Shown one piece after another: positions 1-5,936 of a stretch of 9,044 bases of DNA. Position 1 is the first letter of the stretch; each line of letters opens with the position of its first letter. The notes beneath the pieces were generated by a model, which worked only from the letters and a program-made list of their open reading frames with translations, searched no databases and was not told the origin of the DNA. Origin of the DNA: an uncultured Lachnospiraceae bacterium (GTDB taxonomy: Bacteria > Bacillota > Clostridia > Lachnospirales > Lachnospiraceae); assembly GCA_902797015.1 (NCBI GenBank), contig CADBRG010000082.1, positions 1 through 9,044 of the forward strand, read 5' to 3'. A program made the position numbers and the translations under genes.

Positions 1-99
1 CAAAAAAGTAAACTAATTGTTACAAAATACAGACACTGTACATTTGACACAACTGAAATCTTTATCTGTACAACTATTGGTTGGAAAGTTTCTTGCATG

Positions 100-116
100 T
101 TAGAAGAGACTAATAT
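100..116. promoter_or_regulatory. candidate DtxR-like operator in the hydrogenase promoter region
   Basis: The sequence TTAGAAGAGACTAATAT has the TTAG-N6-CTAA outline of DtxR/IdeR iron boxes. It agrees with the feo operator at 5631-5647 at 11 of 17 positions, but the inner bases differ. It lies where the -35 element of the extended -10 promoter at 127-135 would be, so a bound repressor could block transcription. This is a weak, suggestive match only. Confidence 0.22.
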
Positions 117-126
117 AGTAGTCATC

Positions 127-135
127 TGGTATAAT
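127..135 (+). promoter_or_regulatory. extended -10 promoter of the hydrogenase operon
   Basis: TGGTATAAT is a perfect extended -10 element (TGn plus TATAAT). No TTGACA-like -35 is found 16 to 18 bases upstream, which is tolerated with extended -10 promoters but also suggests control by an activator or repressor. Transcription would start near 142, giving a leader of about 55 bases before the ATG at 197. A TTGACA at 44-49 has no good -10 at the right distance. I recognise no gene or RNA in the rest of 1-196. Confidence 0.5.
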
Positions 136-181
136 ATCGATATATGGCATCACGTCAAATTGATAAAGTATAATAATGAAA

Positions 182-190
182 AGAGGGGGG
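182..190 (+). promoter_or_regulatory. ribosome binding site fixing the start of the hydrogenase partner gene
   Basis: The purine run AGAGGGGGG ends 6 bases before the ATG at 197. An earlier in-frame ATG at 176 would place this run inside the coding sequence and has no binding site of its own, so 197 is taken as the start. Confidence 0.75.
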
Positions 191-196
191 ACATTT

Positions 197-2029
197 ATGA
201 GCAGACTTCAGGTGATTGAAAAAAGCGATGCCGAGAAGCTCATCGACGAACTGAATCGCGATCTTGAGCATCGGGTAGCTGCCGGTCAGTATGGGGCTTG
301 TCCGGTAGATTTTATCGCTTCTTTCGTAAAATTCTGTCACTCACAATCCTGTGGAAAATGTGTTCCGTGCCGTGTGGGACTTCTGCGGTTATCGGAGCTG
401 ATCAATTCCGTACTGGATGGCGAGGCAGATGAGCAGACATTGGAAGACATCGAGAACACAGCTCGGTCGATCTACTATTCTGCTGACTGTGCCATTGGCT
501 TTGAGGCAGCCAAAATGGCATTAAAGGGAATCCGTGGATTCCGTGATGATTTTGAAGAGCATATTCACAATCATCGTTGTTCGAATACCGATCATGGTGT
601 TCCGTGCGTATCACAGTGCCCGGCACATGTTGATATCCCGGGTTATATTGCTCTGGTACATGAAGGCCGTTATGCAGATGCGGTTAATCTGATCCGTAAG
701 ACGAATCCGCTTCCGGCAACCTGTGGTCTGATCTGTGAGCATCCGTGCGAGGCACAGTGTCGCCGCAGCTTTGTGGATGACGCGATCAACATCCGCGGCC
801 TGAAACGGTTCGCAGTAGAGCATGAAGGCGAGATCAAATTACCGGAACCGATGCCGGATACCGGCAAGAGTGTTGGTGTCATCGGTGGTGGCCCGGCTGG
901 CCTGACAACTGCTTACTTCCTGCGTCTGATGGGACACAGCGTAACAATCTACGAGCAGAGAAAGATGCTCGGCGGTATGCTTCGCTATGGTATCCCGGCA
1001 TATCGTTATCCGAGAGAAATCTTAAATCGTGAGATTCAGGCGATCCTGGATCTTGGTATCGAAGTAAAACGTGAGATCTCCGTTGGTAAAGATATTACGT
1101 TTGAAGAAGTTCGCTCGGCTCATGATGCAGTTTATCTTCCGATCGGTGCACATGCAGGCAAGAAGCTTGGCATCGAAGGTGATGACGCAAAGGGTGTTGT
1201 TTCCGCAGTAACCCTGCTTCGTGATATCGGTGATGAAGAAGCACCTGACTTTACAGGAATGGATATCGTCGTTGTCGGCGGTGGTAACGTTGCAATGGAC
1301 GTTGCCCGTTCCGCAGTCCGTCTCGGCGCGAAGACTGTTAAGATCGTATACCGCCGCAGACGCAAAGATATGCCGGCACAGACGATCGAGATCGAAGGCG
1401 CTGTAGCAGATGGATGTCAGCTGCTTGAGCTGAAAGCACCGTCCCGCATTGAGACCGATGCTGACGGCAATGCAGTTGCACTTTGGGTACAGCCGCAGAT
1501 GGTCAGCGCGATCAAGGGTGGCCGCCCGACGGTTATTCCGACCAAGGCAGAAGAAGAGCGCATTGCATGTGATCAGATCCTTGTAGCGATCGGTCAGGAT
1601 ATCGATGCAATGGCATTTAACGAGATTGGCCTTCCGCTCACAAAGAAGGGCACATTCGTTGTTGACAATACAACACACATTTCCTATATGCCTGGTGTAT
1701 TCACCGGTGGTGATGCTGTTACAGGTCCGGCTACCGTAATCCGTGCGATCGCCGGTGGTAAAGTAGCGGCAGCAAATATTGACGAGTATCTTGGTTTCCA
1801 TCATGTCCTTCCGAATGATATCGAGATCCCGCCGATCCGTCTGGTTGACAGAGCACCTTGGGGACGTGTTGACATGCTCGAGCGTCCGGCACCGGAGAGC
1901 ATCAAAGACTTTAATATCGTAGAATATTGCATGTCTGAGGAAGAGGCACATCAGGAGTCCGGTCGCTGTCTGCACTGTGACCACTTCGGCATGGGCAAGA
2001 TGAAAGGAGGCAGAGTACGCACATGGTAA
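197..2029 (+). CDS. NuoF-type Fe-S domain fused to GltD-like FAD/NAD(P) oxidoreductase, hydrogenase partner
   Basis: This 610-residue soluble flavoprotein probably passes electrons between NAD(P)H and the hydrogenase encoded next. Residues about 35-120 match the C-terminal [4Fe-4S] domain of NuoF/HydB: SCGKCVPCR at 51-59 (C52, C55, C58) and C98. The FMN/NADH-binding part of NuoF is absent. Residues about 128-210 resemble the GltD/dihydropyrimidine dehydrogenase iron-sulfur domain (C128, C137, C141, C176, C180, C184, C188). The FAD site is GGGPAG at 230-235 and the second Rossmann site is GGGNVAMD at 361-368. The following YRRRRKDMP (385-393) resembles GltD-type proteins that prefer NADPH. The FAD-closing motif VFTGGDA lies at 501-507, and a CLHC pair is near the C-terminus (591-594). 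The gene overlaps the hydrogenase gene by 7 bases, implying co-translation. It could be annotated as glutamate synthase small subunit, but no large subunit is nearby and the N-terminal domain argues for a hydrogenase role. Domain calls are firm; cofactor preference and partner are inferred. Confidence 0.85.
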   Translation: MSRLQVIEKSDAEKLIDELNRDLEHRVAAGQYGACPVDFIASFVKFCHSQSCGKCVPCRVGLLRLSELINSVLDGEADEQTLEDIENTARSIYYSADCAIGFEAAKMALKGIRGFRDDFEEHIHNHRCSNTDHGVPCVSQCPAHVDIPGYIALVHEGRYADAVNLIRKTNPLPATCGLICEHPCEAQCRRSFVDDAINIRGLKRFAVEHEGEIKLPEPMPDTGKSVGVIGGGPAGLTTAYFLRLMGHSVTIYEQRKMLGGMLRYGIPAYRYPREILNREIQAILDLGIEVKREISVGKDITFEEVRSAHDAVYLPIGAHAGKKLGIEGDDAKGVVSAVTLLRDIGDEEAPDFTGMDIVVVGGGNVAMDVARSAVRLGAKTVKIVYRRRRKDMPAQTIEIEGAVADGCQLLELKAPSRIETDADGNAVALWVQPQMVSAIKGGRPTVIPTKAEEERIACDQILVAIGQDIDAMAFNEIGLPLTKKGTFVVDNTTHISYMPGVFTGGDAVTGPATVIRAIAGGKVAAANIDEYLGFHHVLPNDIEIPPIRLVDRAPWGRVDMLERPAPESIKDFNIVEYCMSEEEAHQESGRCLHCDHFGMGKMKGGRVRTW

Positions 2030-3759
2030 ATCTTACGATTGACGGAAAACAGGTTTCCGTACCGGAAAATACAACGATTTTGAATGCGGCTGCAAGTGCC
2101 GGCATCAAGATCCCGACACTCTGCTACTGGAAAGACTTAAATGAAGTCGGCGCATGCCGTGTCTGTGTAGTAGAAGTGGAAGGAAGAGACAAGCTGTTTG
2201 CTTCCTGTAACAATGTAGTTGAAGAAGGCATGGTAATCCACACGAACACGAAAAAGGTTCGTGATACCAGAAAATCAAACGTAGAGCTGATTCTTTCAGA
2301 GCACAATTCAAACTGTGCAACCTGTACCCGCAGCGGCAACTGTGCACTGCAGGAGCTGGCAAATGATCTGAACATTCAGGATCTGCCGTATGAGAAGCAT
2401 CTGCCGAAGAATAGCGGCAACCCGGATTTCCCGCTGATCCGCGATAATCAGAAGTGCATCAAGTGCATGCGCTGTATCCAGGTTTGCGAGAAGATCCAGC
2501 ACAGCAACATCTGGGATGTTGTTAACTCAGGCGCACGCGTAACCGTGGATGTCAGAGATTACTATAATCTGGAAGATTCTCAGTGCGCACTTTGCGGCCA
2601 GTGTATCACGCATTGCCCGGTTAACGCACTGAAAGAGCGCGATGACACGCAGAGGATTCTGGATGCGATCGATGATCCGGAGATCGTAACACTCGTACAG
2701 ATCGCACCGGCGGTTCGTTCCTCCTGGGGTGAGGCATTCGGCTTATCACCGGAGTTCGCTACTGTAGAGCGTCTGGCTGCATGCATGCGCCGTGTCGGCT
2801 TTGATTATGTATTTGATACCAACTTCTCCGCTGACCTTACGATCCTTGAGGAAGCAAATGAGTTCCTTGAGAAAGTAAAGAACGCAGAAAATGAGAAGTT
2901 CCCGATGTTTACATCCTGCTGTCCGGGATGGGTGCGTTTCGCAAAAGCACATCATCCGGATTTCGTAGATCAGATCTCTACTTCGAAATCCCCGCAGCAG
3001 ATGTTTGGCGCGATCGCAAAATCCTATTATGCAAAGATCCTGGATATCGATCCGAAGAAGATCTTCTGCGTATCGATCATGCCGTGTCTTGCAAAGAAGG
3101 CTGAGTGTGCATATCCGAATATGAATGATGCCTGCGGCGACCCGGATGTGGATGCATCCCTGACGATCCGCGAGGTAGACCGTCTGATCAAGATGATGCA
3201 GGTTATGCCGGCAGCTGTTCCGGAAGAGCAGATGGACGTTCCGCTTGGAACCGGTACCGGCGCAGCAGTTATCTTCGGCGCAACCGGCGGTGTTATGGAA
3301 GCAGCAGTTCGTTCTGCATATTTCTTTGTGACAGGCGAAGAGCCGGATCCGGACAGCACATTTGTTGACGTTCGTGGTATGGACGGCTGGAAAGAAGCGA
3401 CCTATAAACTTCCGGGAATCGATCTGAAGGTAGCGGTCGTACATGGACTCGGCAATGCAGACAAACTGTTGAACGCACTGCGTAATGGCGAAGTTTCCTA
3501 TCATTTCGTAGAAGTGATGGCTTGCCCGGGCGGCTGTGTCGGCGGTGGTGGACATCCGATCCACAACCAGTATGATATGTATGTAGACCGTGCGCCGGTT
3601 CTTTACACACTCGATAAGAACCTGCCGCTTCGGTTCTCACATGAGAATCCGTCTGTCGTAGCATGCTATCAGAACTTCCTGGGAGAGCCGCTCTCCGAGC
3701 TGGCAGAGCATCTGCTCCATACGGACCTGCATGCATGGAAGATGCCGGGTGAGAAATAA
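2023..3759 (+). CDS. hydA: [FeFe] hydrogenase catalytic subunit, CpI-like
   Basis: This enzyme catalyses reversible H2 formation from protons in the cytoplasm. The 578-residue protein has the length and layout of Clostridium pasteurianum CpI. A plant-type [2Fe-2S] domain comes first (C34, C45, C48, C62). A His-Cys [4Fe-4S] site follows (H94, C98, C101, C107), then two ferredoxin-type clusters (C145/C148/C151/C155 and C188/C191/C194/C198). The H-cluster domain carries TSCCPGW at 297-303, MPCLAKKAE at 353-361 and MACPGGCVGGGG at 499-510. The predicted ligands are C300, C355, C501 and C505, and C299 is the conserved proton-relay cysteine. There is no signal peptide. AAAGGAGG at 2003-2010, inside the upstream gene, lies 12 bases before the ATG. 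The 7-base overlap with the GltD-like gene suggests a stoichiometric complex. The HydE, HydF and HydG maturases it would need are not in this window. No key residue is missing, so it should be active once matured. Confidence 0.96.
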   Translation: MVNLTIDGKQVSVPENTTILNAAASAGIKIPTLCYWKDLNEVGACRVCVVEVEGRDKLFASCNNVVEEGMVIHTNTKKVRDTRKSNVELILSEHNSNCATCTRSGNCALQELANDLNIQDLPYEKHLPKNSGNPDFPLIRDNQKCIKCMRCIQVCEKIQHSNIWDVVNSGARVTVDVRDYYNLEDSQCALCGQCITHCPVNALKERDDTQRILDAIDDPEIVTLVQIAPAVRSSWGEAFGLSPEFATVERLAACMRRVGFDYVFDTNFSADLTILEEANEFLEKVKNAENEKFPMFTSCCPGWVRFAKAHHPDFVDQISTSKSPQQMFGAIAKSYYAKILDIDPKKIFCVSIMPCLAKKAECAYPNMNDACGDPDVDASLTIREVDRLIKMMQVMPAAVPEEQMDVPLGTGTGAAVIFGATGGVMEAAVRSAYFFVTGEEPDPDSTFVDVRGMDGWKEATYKLPGIDLKVAVVHGLGNADKLLNALRNGEVSYHFVEVMACPGGCVGGGGHPIHNQYDMYVDRAPVLYTLDKNLPLRFSHENPSVVACYQNFLGEPLSELAEHLLHTDLHAWKMPGEK

Positions 3760-3807
3760 AAGTATTTGTCAGAATCATATGACAAGAGAATCAATGTAGT
3801 TTCAAAG

Positions 3808-3839
3808 AAAGGGCTGATCGAAAATGATCAGCCCTTTTT
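3808..3839. terminator. bidirectional intrinsic terminator between hydA and the Nudix gene
   Basis: GGGCTGATC (3811-3819) pairs perfectly with GATCAGCCC (3826-3834), extended by AAA/TTT to 12 pairs with a 6-base loop. A T-run follows on the + strand. On the - strand the upstream A-rich bases give a T-rich tail. It serves hydA and the convergent Nudix gene, whose stop codons lie at 3757-3759 and 3856-3858. Confidence 0.9.
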
Positions 3840-3855
3840 GTATAGTCTTATATAA

Positions 3856-4497
3856 TTAATGCAGTAATGTCTGTATGTCTTCTAACATCAGCCGGATGAT
3901 CTTTGCCGTGATACCCCAGATCAGCGGATCGGTCTCTGTATAGAACATAACGGTGTAGTGCTTTTTCTTCCAGGGATAATCCCGCCCGCCGGGGATTTTC
4001 TCAAACGGGAAATCTTCGCCCGGGATTGTTACCTGCAGGGTGTCATAGATTTCCGGTTCGGTTTCCAGAAAATAGGAGAGCGGAACGGTAAAGGTATGAT
4101 CCACCTCTTCTTCAGACCAGGTATCTTTATAATCAGAAAGGATACCGAGTACCGGCCAGATCGATGGTCCGCCGGGGCCGGGGAGTGCATCGAGTGGTGC
4201 AAGCACTTCAATCTGACTTTTTTCTACCAGCAGTTCCTCCATGGTTTCACGGACAGCTGCTTCTGTTGGCGTCTCGCCCGGCTCGATCCTGCCGCCGGGA
4301 AAACATACTTCGCCGGGCTGCGCATCCAGATCCAGTGCACGTACTTCGAACAGAAGATGCCAGGAATTATCTTTGCGGATCAGAGGGATCAGGACCGAAG
4401 ACCCGCGCCGGTTATTCCATGCGCGCACCTTTGCCGTACGGTTGCCCCAGGCAGAGCGGATCTGATCAATTGTTTCCGTAATCTGTATATCGTTCAT
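3856..4497 (-). CDS. Nudix hydrolase, CoA pyrophosphatase-like (NudL/YeaB type)
   Basis: This 213-residue cytoplasmic hydrolase probably cleaves the pyrophosphate bond of coenzyme A or a related nucleotide. The Nudix box spans residues 69-91. G69, E75 and the REtmEE core (R83, E84, E87, E88) that binds divalent metal are all present. The usual glycine after EEx is leucine (EELLV). Just before it, LLFEVRALDLDAQPGEVCF (48-66) followed by PGG matches the R-[SA]-...-G-x3-FPGG signature of CoA-type Nudix enzymes. The C-terminal PLIWGITAKI (191-200) is also typical of that family. The ATG at 4497 was chosen because GGAGG lies 5 bases upstream of it. An earlier in-frame ATG would add 29 residues without similarity to the family and would start upstream of the predicted promoter. 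The gene converges on hydA and diverges from the TraX gene. Family is secure; substrate is inferred. Confidence 0.9.
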   Translation of the reverse strand: MNDIQITETIDQIRSAWGNRTAKVRAWNNRRGSSVLIPLIRKDNSWHLLFEVRALDLDAQPGEVCFPGGRIEPGETPTEAAVRETMEELLVEKSQIEVLAPLDALPGPGGPSIWPVLGILSDYKDTWSEEEVDHTFTVPLSYFLETEPEIYDTLQVTIPGEDFPFEKIPGGRDYPWKKKHYTVMFYTETDPLIWGITAKIIRLMLEDIQTLLH

Positions 4498-4502
4498 GAA
4501 CG

Positions 4503-4507
4503 CCTCC
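4503..4507 (-). promoter_or_regulatory. ribosome binding site of the Nudix gene
   Basis: GGAGG on the - strand, 5 bases before the ATG at 4497, decides this start over an in-frame ATG 29 codons upstream. Confidence 0.8.
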
Positions 4508-4533
4508 AATGTTATCTGATGTATATGTAGTCG

Positions 4534-4562
4534 ATGATATACCGAAAGTGCGGGTTTCGCAA
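4534..4562 (-). promoter_or_regulatory. candidate promoter of the Nudix gene
   Basis: On the - strand, TTGCGA (4557-4562) and TATCAT (4534-4539) are separated by 17 bases. This gives 4 of 6 and 5 of 6 matches to the sigma-A consensus. Initiation near 4527 would leave a leader of about 30 bases. It sits back to back with the TraX promoter. Confidence 0.45.
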
Positions 4563-4575
4563 GAGGGACACAGAT

Positions 4576-4604
4576 TTGACACACTGAATCACCGCAGATA
4601 TACT
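4576..4604 (+). promoter_or_regulatory. near-consensus sigma-A promoter of the TraX-family gene
   Basis: TTGACA (4576-4581) is a perfect -35. TATACT (4599-4604) is a 5 of 6 match to the -10, at the optimal 17-base spacing. Transcription would begin near 4611, about 38 bases before the chosen ATG at 4649. It is one of the best promoters in the window and suggests constitutive expression. Confidence 0.75.
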
Positions 4605-4634
4605 GAATTTAATTTTGGAAGATATTGTTTCGTC

Positions 4635-4640
4635 AGAGGA
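4635..4640 (+). promoter_or_regulatory. ribosome binding site of the TraX-family gene
   Basis: AGAGGA lies 8 bases before the ATG at 4649. An upstream in-frame TTG at 4625 also has a fair site (GGAAG near 4617) but would leave only about 14 bases of leader and uses a rare start codon, so the ATG is preferred. Confidence 0.6.
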
Positions 4641-4648
4641 ACCGGATC

Positions 4649-5491
4649 ATGCAGCAGGCAGGAGAAAATGTACAATTCCATATTACGACACGGCTGATCA
4701 AATGGATCGCGCTTGTTTCCATGTTCTGCGATCACTTTGCCAAGATCTACCTGTCGGCAGTGCTGAATGGTGCTGTGCCCGGGACCGGGATGTGGGTCGC
4801 GCAGCACAGGGGCATGCTGTTAAGTATGTATGAGGGACTGCAGTATTTTGGACGTCTGGCATTTCCGTTATTCGTTTTTCTTCTGGTTGAGGGCTTTTAC
4901 CTGACGAGAAACCGTTGGAAATACCTTAGCCGTATCATTCTCTTTGGTCTGATCTCAGAGATTCCGTTTGACATGGGATTCCGATTCGGGAATCTCGCGC
5001 CGTCTGCGGGAAAGCTGGTTGAGTTTTCTTACCAGAATGTCATGTTCACACTTGCGATCGGGCTTTTTGCCATGATCGTGATCGACTTGTTTTTGCAAAA
5101 AACGGCATACGGATCTGCGGGTATGGTGATCGCGGTGCTGATCGCATTTGCGTTTATCTGGCTTGGCAATACGCTGGAAGTGGATTATCACGGATATGGT
5201 GTCGCATCGATCCTGATCGCATATGCGATAAAAACCTATGCTGTGAAAATGCGCGGGGCAAATCATACCGACCAGGGGCAAAAGAATACCGAAACCGGTT
5301 GGCGTATTCTTGAGATGGGGCTTCTGATCATCCCATTGATCCTGCAGAGCTCCAAGGAAGCATGGGCTTTGCTGGATGTGATTCTGGTCGCATTCTATTA
5401 TGGAAAAAAGGGGAAACCTGCACACAAATGGTTCTTCTATATTTTCTATCCGGCCCACCTTCTGTTCCTCGTCATCCTGAGAATGCTGTAA
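4649..5491 (+). CDS. TraX-family integral membrane protein
   Basis: This is a 280-residue polytopic membrane protein with about seven or eight hydrophobic segments. Family motifs visible in order are MFCDHFAK (25-32), FGRLAFPLFVFLLVEGF (67-83), LISEIPFDMG (101-110), QNVMFTL (129-135), YHGYG (180-184) and a C-terminal FYPAHLLFL (266-274). TraX was named for the F-plasmid protein that N-acetylates pilin, and the family resembles membrane acyltransferases. Most chromosomal copies in Firmicutes have no established substrate, and no conjugation or pilus genes lie nearby. The segment at about 200-217 is a hydrophilic cytoplasmic or external loop rich in K, N, T and Q. The gene stands alone between its own promoter and terminator. 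Start codon is uncertain: TTG at 4625 would add 8 residues. Family membership is firm; an acyl-transfer role is only inferred. Confidence 0.88.
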   Translation: MQQAGENVQFHITTRLIKWIALVSMFCDHFAKIYLSAVLNGAVPGTGMWVAQHRGMLLSMYEGLQYFGRLAFPLFVFLLVEGFYLTRNRWKYLSRIILFGLISEIPFDMGFRFGNLAPSAGKLVEFSYQNVMFTLAIGLFAMIVIDLFLQKTAYGSAGMVIAVLIAFAFIWLGNTLEVDYHGYGVASILIAYAIKTYAVKMRGANHTDQGQKNTETGWRILEMGLLIIPLILQSSKEAWALLDVILVAFYYGKKGKPAHKWFFYIFYPAHLLFLVILRML

Positions 5492-5533
5492 GAGGACTGC
5501 TGTTTTCTCACTTTAATTTAAAAATATGTACCC

Positions 5534-5569
5534 ATAAGCTGTTGCGTAAGTACGCGGCAGCTTATTTTA
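5534..5569 (+). terminator. intrinsic terminator of the TraX-family gene
   Basis: ATAAGCTG (5534-5541) pairs with CAGCTTAT (5558-5565). The stem continues inward through TTGCGT/ACGCGG with two G-U pairs to a 4-base AAGT loop, making a stem of about 14 pairs. It is followed by TTTTAGTTT. It isolates the TraX gene from the feo operon downstream. Confidence 0.82.
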
Positions 5570-5590
5570 GTTTGTCAGATAGAATAAAAT

Positions 5591-5609
5591 ATAGGCATAA
5601 CTAAATAAA
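5591..5609. promoter_or_regulatory. upstream degenerate DtxR-like iron box of the feo promoter
   Basis: ATAGGCATAACTAAATAAA shares TAGGC-N2-AACTAA with the stronger box at 5631-5649 and starts exactly 40 bases before it. Its right half is degraded. It lies just upstream of the -35 element. Two operators on nearly the same helix face, flanking the -35, could support cooperative repression. The repeat is seen directly; regulator identity is inferred. Confidence 0.45.
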
Positions 5610-5613
5610 GTGG

Positions 5614-5642
5614 TTGACAGCTATAAAATATTAGGCTAAACT
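5614..5642 (+). promoter_or_regulatory. promoter of the feo operon
   Basis: TTGACA (5614-5619) and TAAACT (5637-5642) are separated by 17 bases. The perfect -35 and moderate -10 suit a repressible promoter. The -10 lies inside the iron box at 5631-5649. Initiation near 5649 gives a leader of about 59 bases to the feoA1 ATG. Confidence 0.65.
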
Positions 5643-5649
5643 AACCTTG
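5631..5649. promoter_or_regulatory. DtxR/IdeR-type iron box overlapping the feo -10 element
   Basis: TTAGGCTAAACTAACCTTG matches the 19-base DtxR/IdeR consensus (TWAGGTTAGSCTAACCTWA) at about 15 of 19 positions and is a near dyad (AGGCTA...TAACCT). It covers the -10 hexamer of the feo promoter, so an Fe(II)-loaded DtxR-family repressor would block transcription when iron is plentiful. No Fur-type GATAATGATAATC site is seen. The regulator gene is not in this window. Confidence 0.7.
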
Positions 5650-5707
5650 AATCATTTTGAAACCGTGCAGATTTTTAAATTACCGGTGAAAGAAGGGAGG
5701 AAAACAT

Positions 5708-5920
5708 ATGAGACCGATCACGATGGCAGCTCCCGGTGAGGTGGCTCTGATTCAGAGAATCACCGGAAAAGATGAAACAAAGCATCATCTCAATGAGCTT
5801 GGGCTGATTGAAGGGGATTCTGTTACGGTCATTCAAAACAATAACGGCAACCTGATCCTTCAGGTAAAGGGAGGAAGGATTGCGTTAGACAAAAAAATGG
5901 CTATGCGGATTCAATATTAA
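5708..5920 (+). CDS. feoA: FeoA-family protein, first copy
   Basis: This 70-residue cytoplasmic protein has the SH3-like fold of FeoA, an accessory factor for FeoB-mediated Fe(II) import. The recognisable core is HHLNELGLIEGDSVTV (26-41), followed by a strand with a conserved glycine and the C-terminal ALDKKMAMRIQ (59-69). It is the more divergent of two tandem copies: it lacks the APLGDPM and LRGYELS blocks seen in the second. AGAAGGGAGG at 5691-5700 lies 7 bases before the ATG, the strongest ribosome binding site in the operon. It is the first gene after the iron-box promoter and ends 16 bases before the second copy. The exact biochemical role of FeoA is not settled, and this divergent copy could be regulatory. 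Family assignment is confident. Confidence 0.9.
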   Translation: MRPITMAAPGEVALIQRITGKDETKHHLNELGLIEGDSVTVIQNNNGNLILQVKGGRIALDKKMAMRIQY

Positions 5921-5936
5921 GCCAGAAAGGAACGCT

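Noticed and set aside
17..35. TTGTTACAAAATACAGACA as a Rex operator before the hydrogenase genes
   Set aside because: Rex would make biological sense here, but only the left half resembles TTGTTAA; the right half matches about 3 of 7 positions, so the site is not supported.
44..72. TTGACA at 44-49 as the -35 of a hydrogenase promoter
   Set aside because: At 17 bases downstream the hexamer is TGTACA, a 3 of 6 match, and nearby alternatives have wrong spacing. The extended -10 at 127-135 is better.
176..196. Earlier ATG at 176 as the start of the GltD-like gene
   Set aside because: It would translate through the strong purine-rich ribosome binding site at 182-190 and adds seven residues (MKRGGTF) unlike the family.
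1022..1984. Open frame of 320 codons on the - strand opposite the GltD-like gene
   Set aside because: It lies wholly antisense to a clearly conserved coding sequence, its translation has no recognisable domain, and it has no convincing ribosome binding site. It arises from codon bias of the real gene.
2746..3564. Open frame of 272 codons on the - strand opposite hydA
   Set aside because: Antisense to the H-cluster domain, with no family motif in its translation and no promoter or ribosome binding site. It is a shadow of hydA.
3766..3785. Inverted repeat TTGTCA-N8-TGACAA just after the hydA stop
   Set aside because: A 6-pair AT-rich stem with no T-run. The strong terminator 23 bases further on explains termination, and the spacing does not fit a Rex site.
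4164..4481. Overlapping + strand open frames across the Nudix gene
   Set aside because: They run antisense to a gene with an intact Nudix box and their translations are arginine- and proline-rich without motifs.
5362..5604. Open frame of 80 codons overlapping the end of the TraX-family gene
   Set aside because: It runs in another frame of the TraX gene and straight through its terminator hairpin, with no domain or ribosome binding site.
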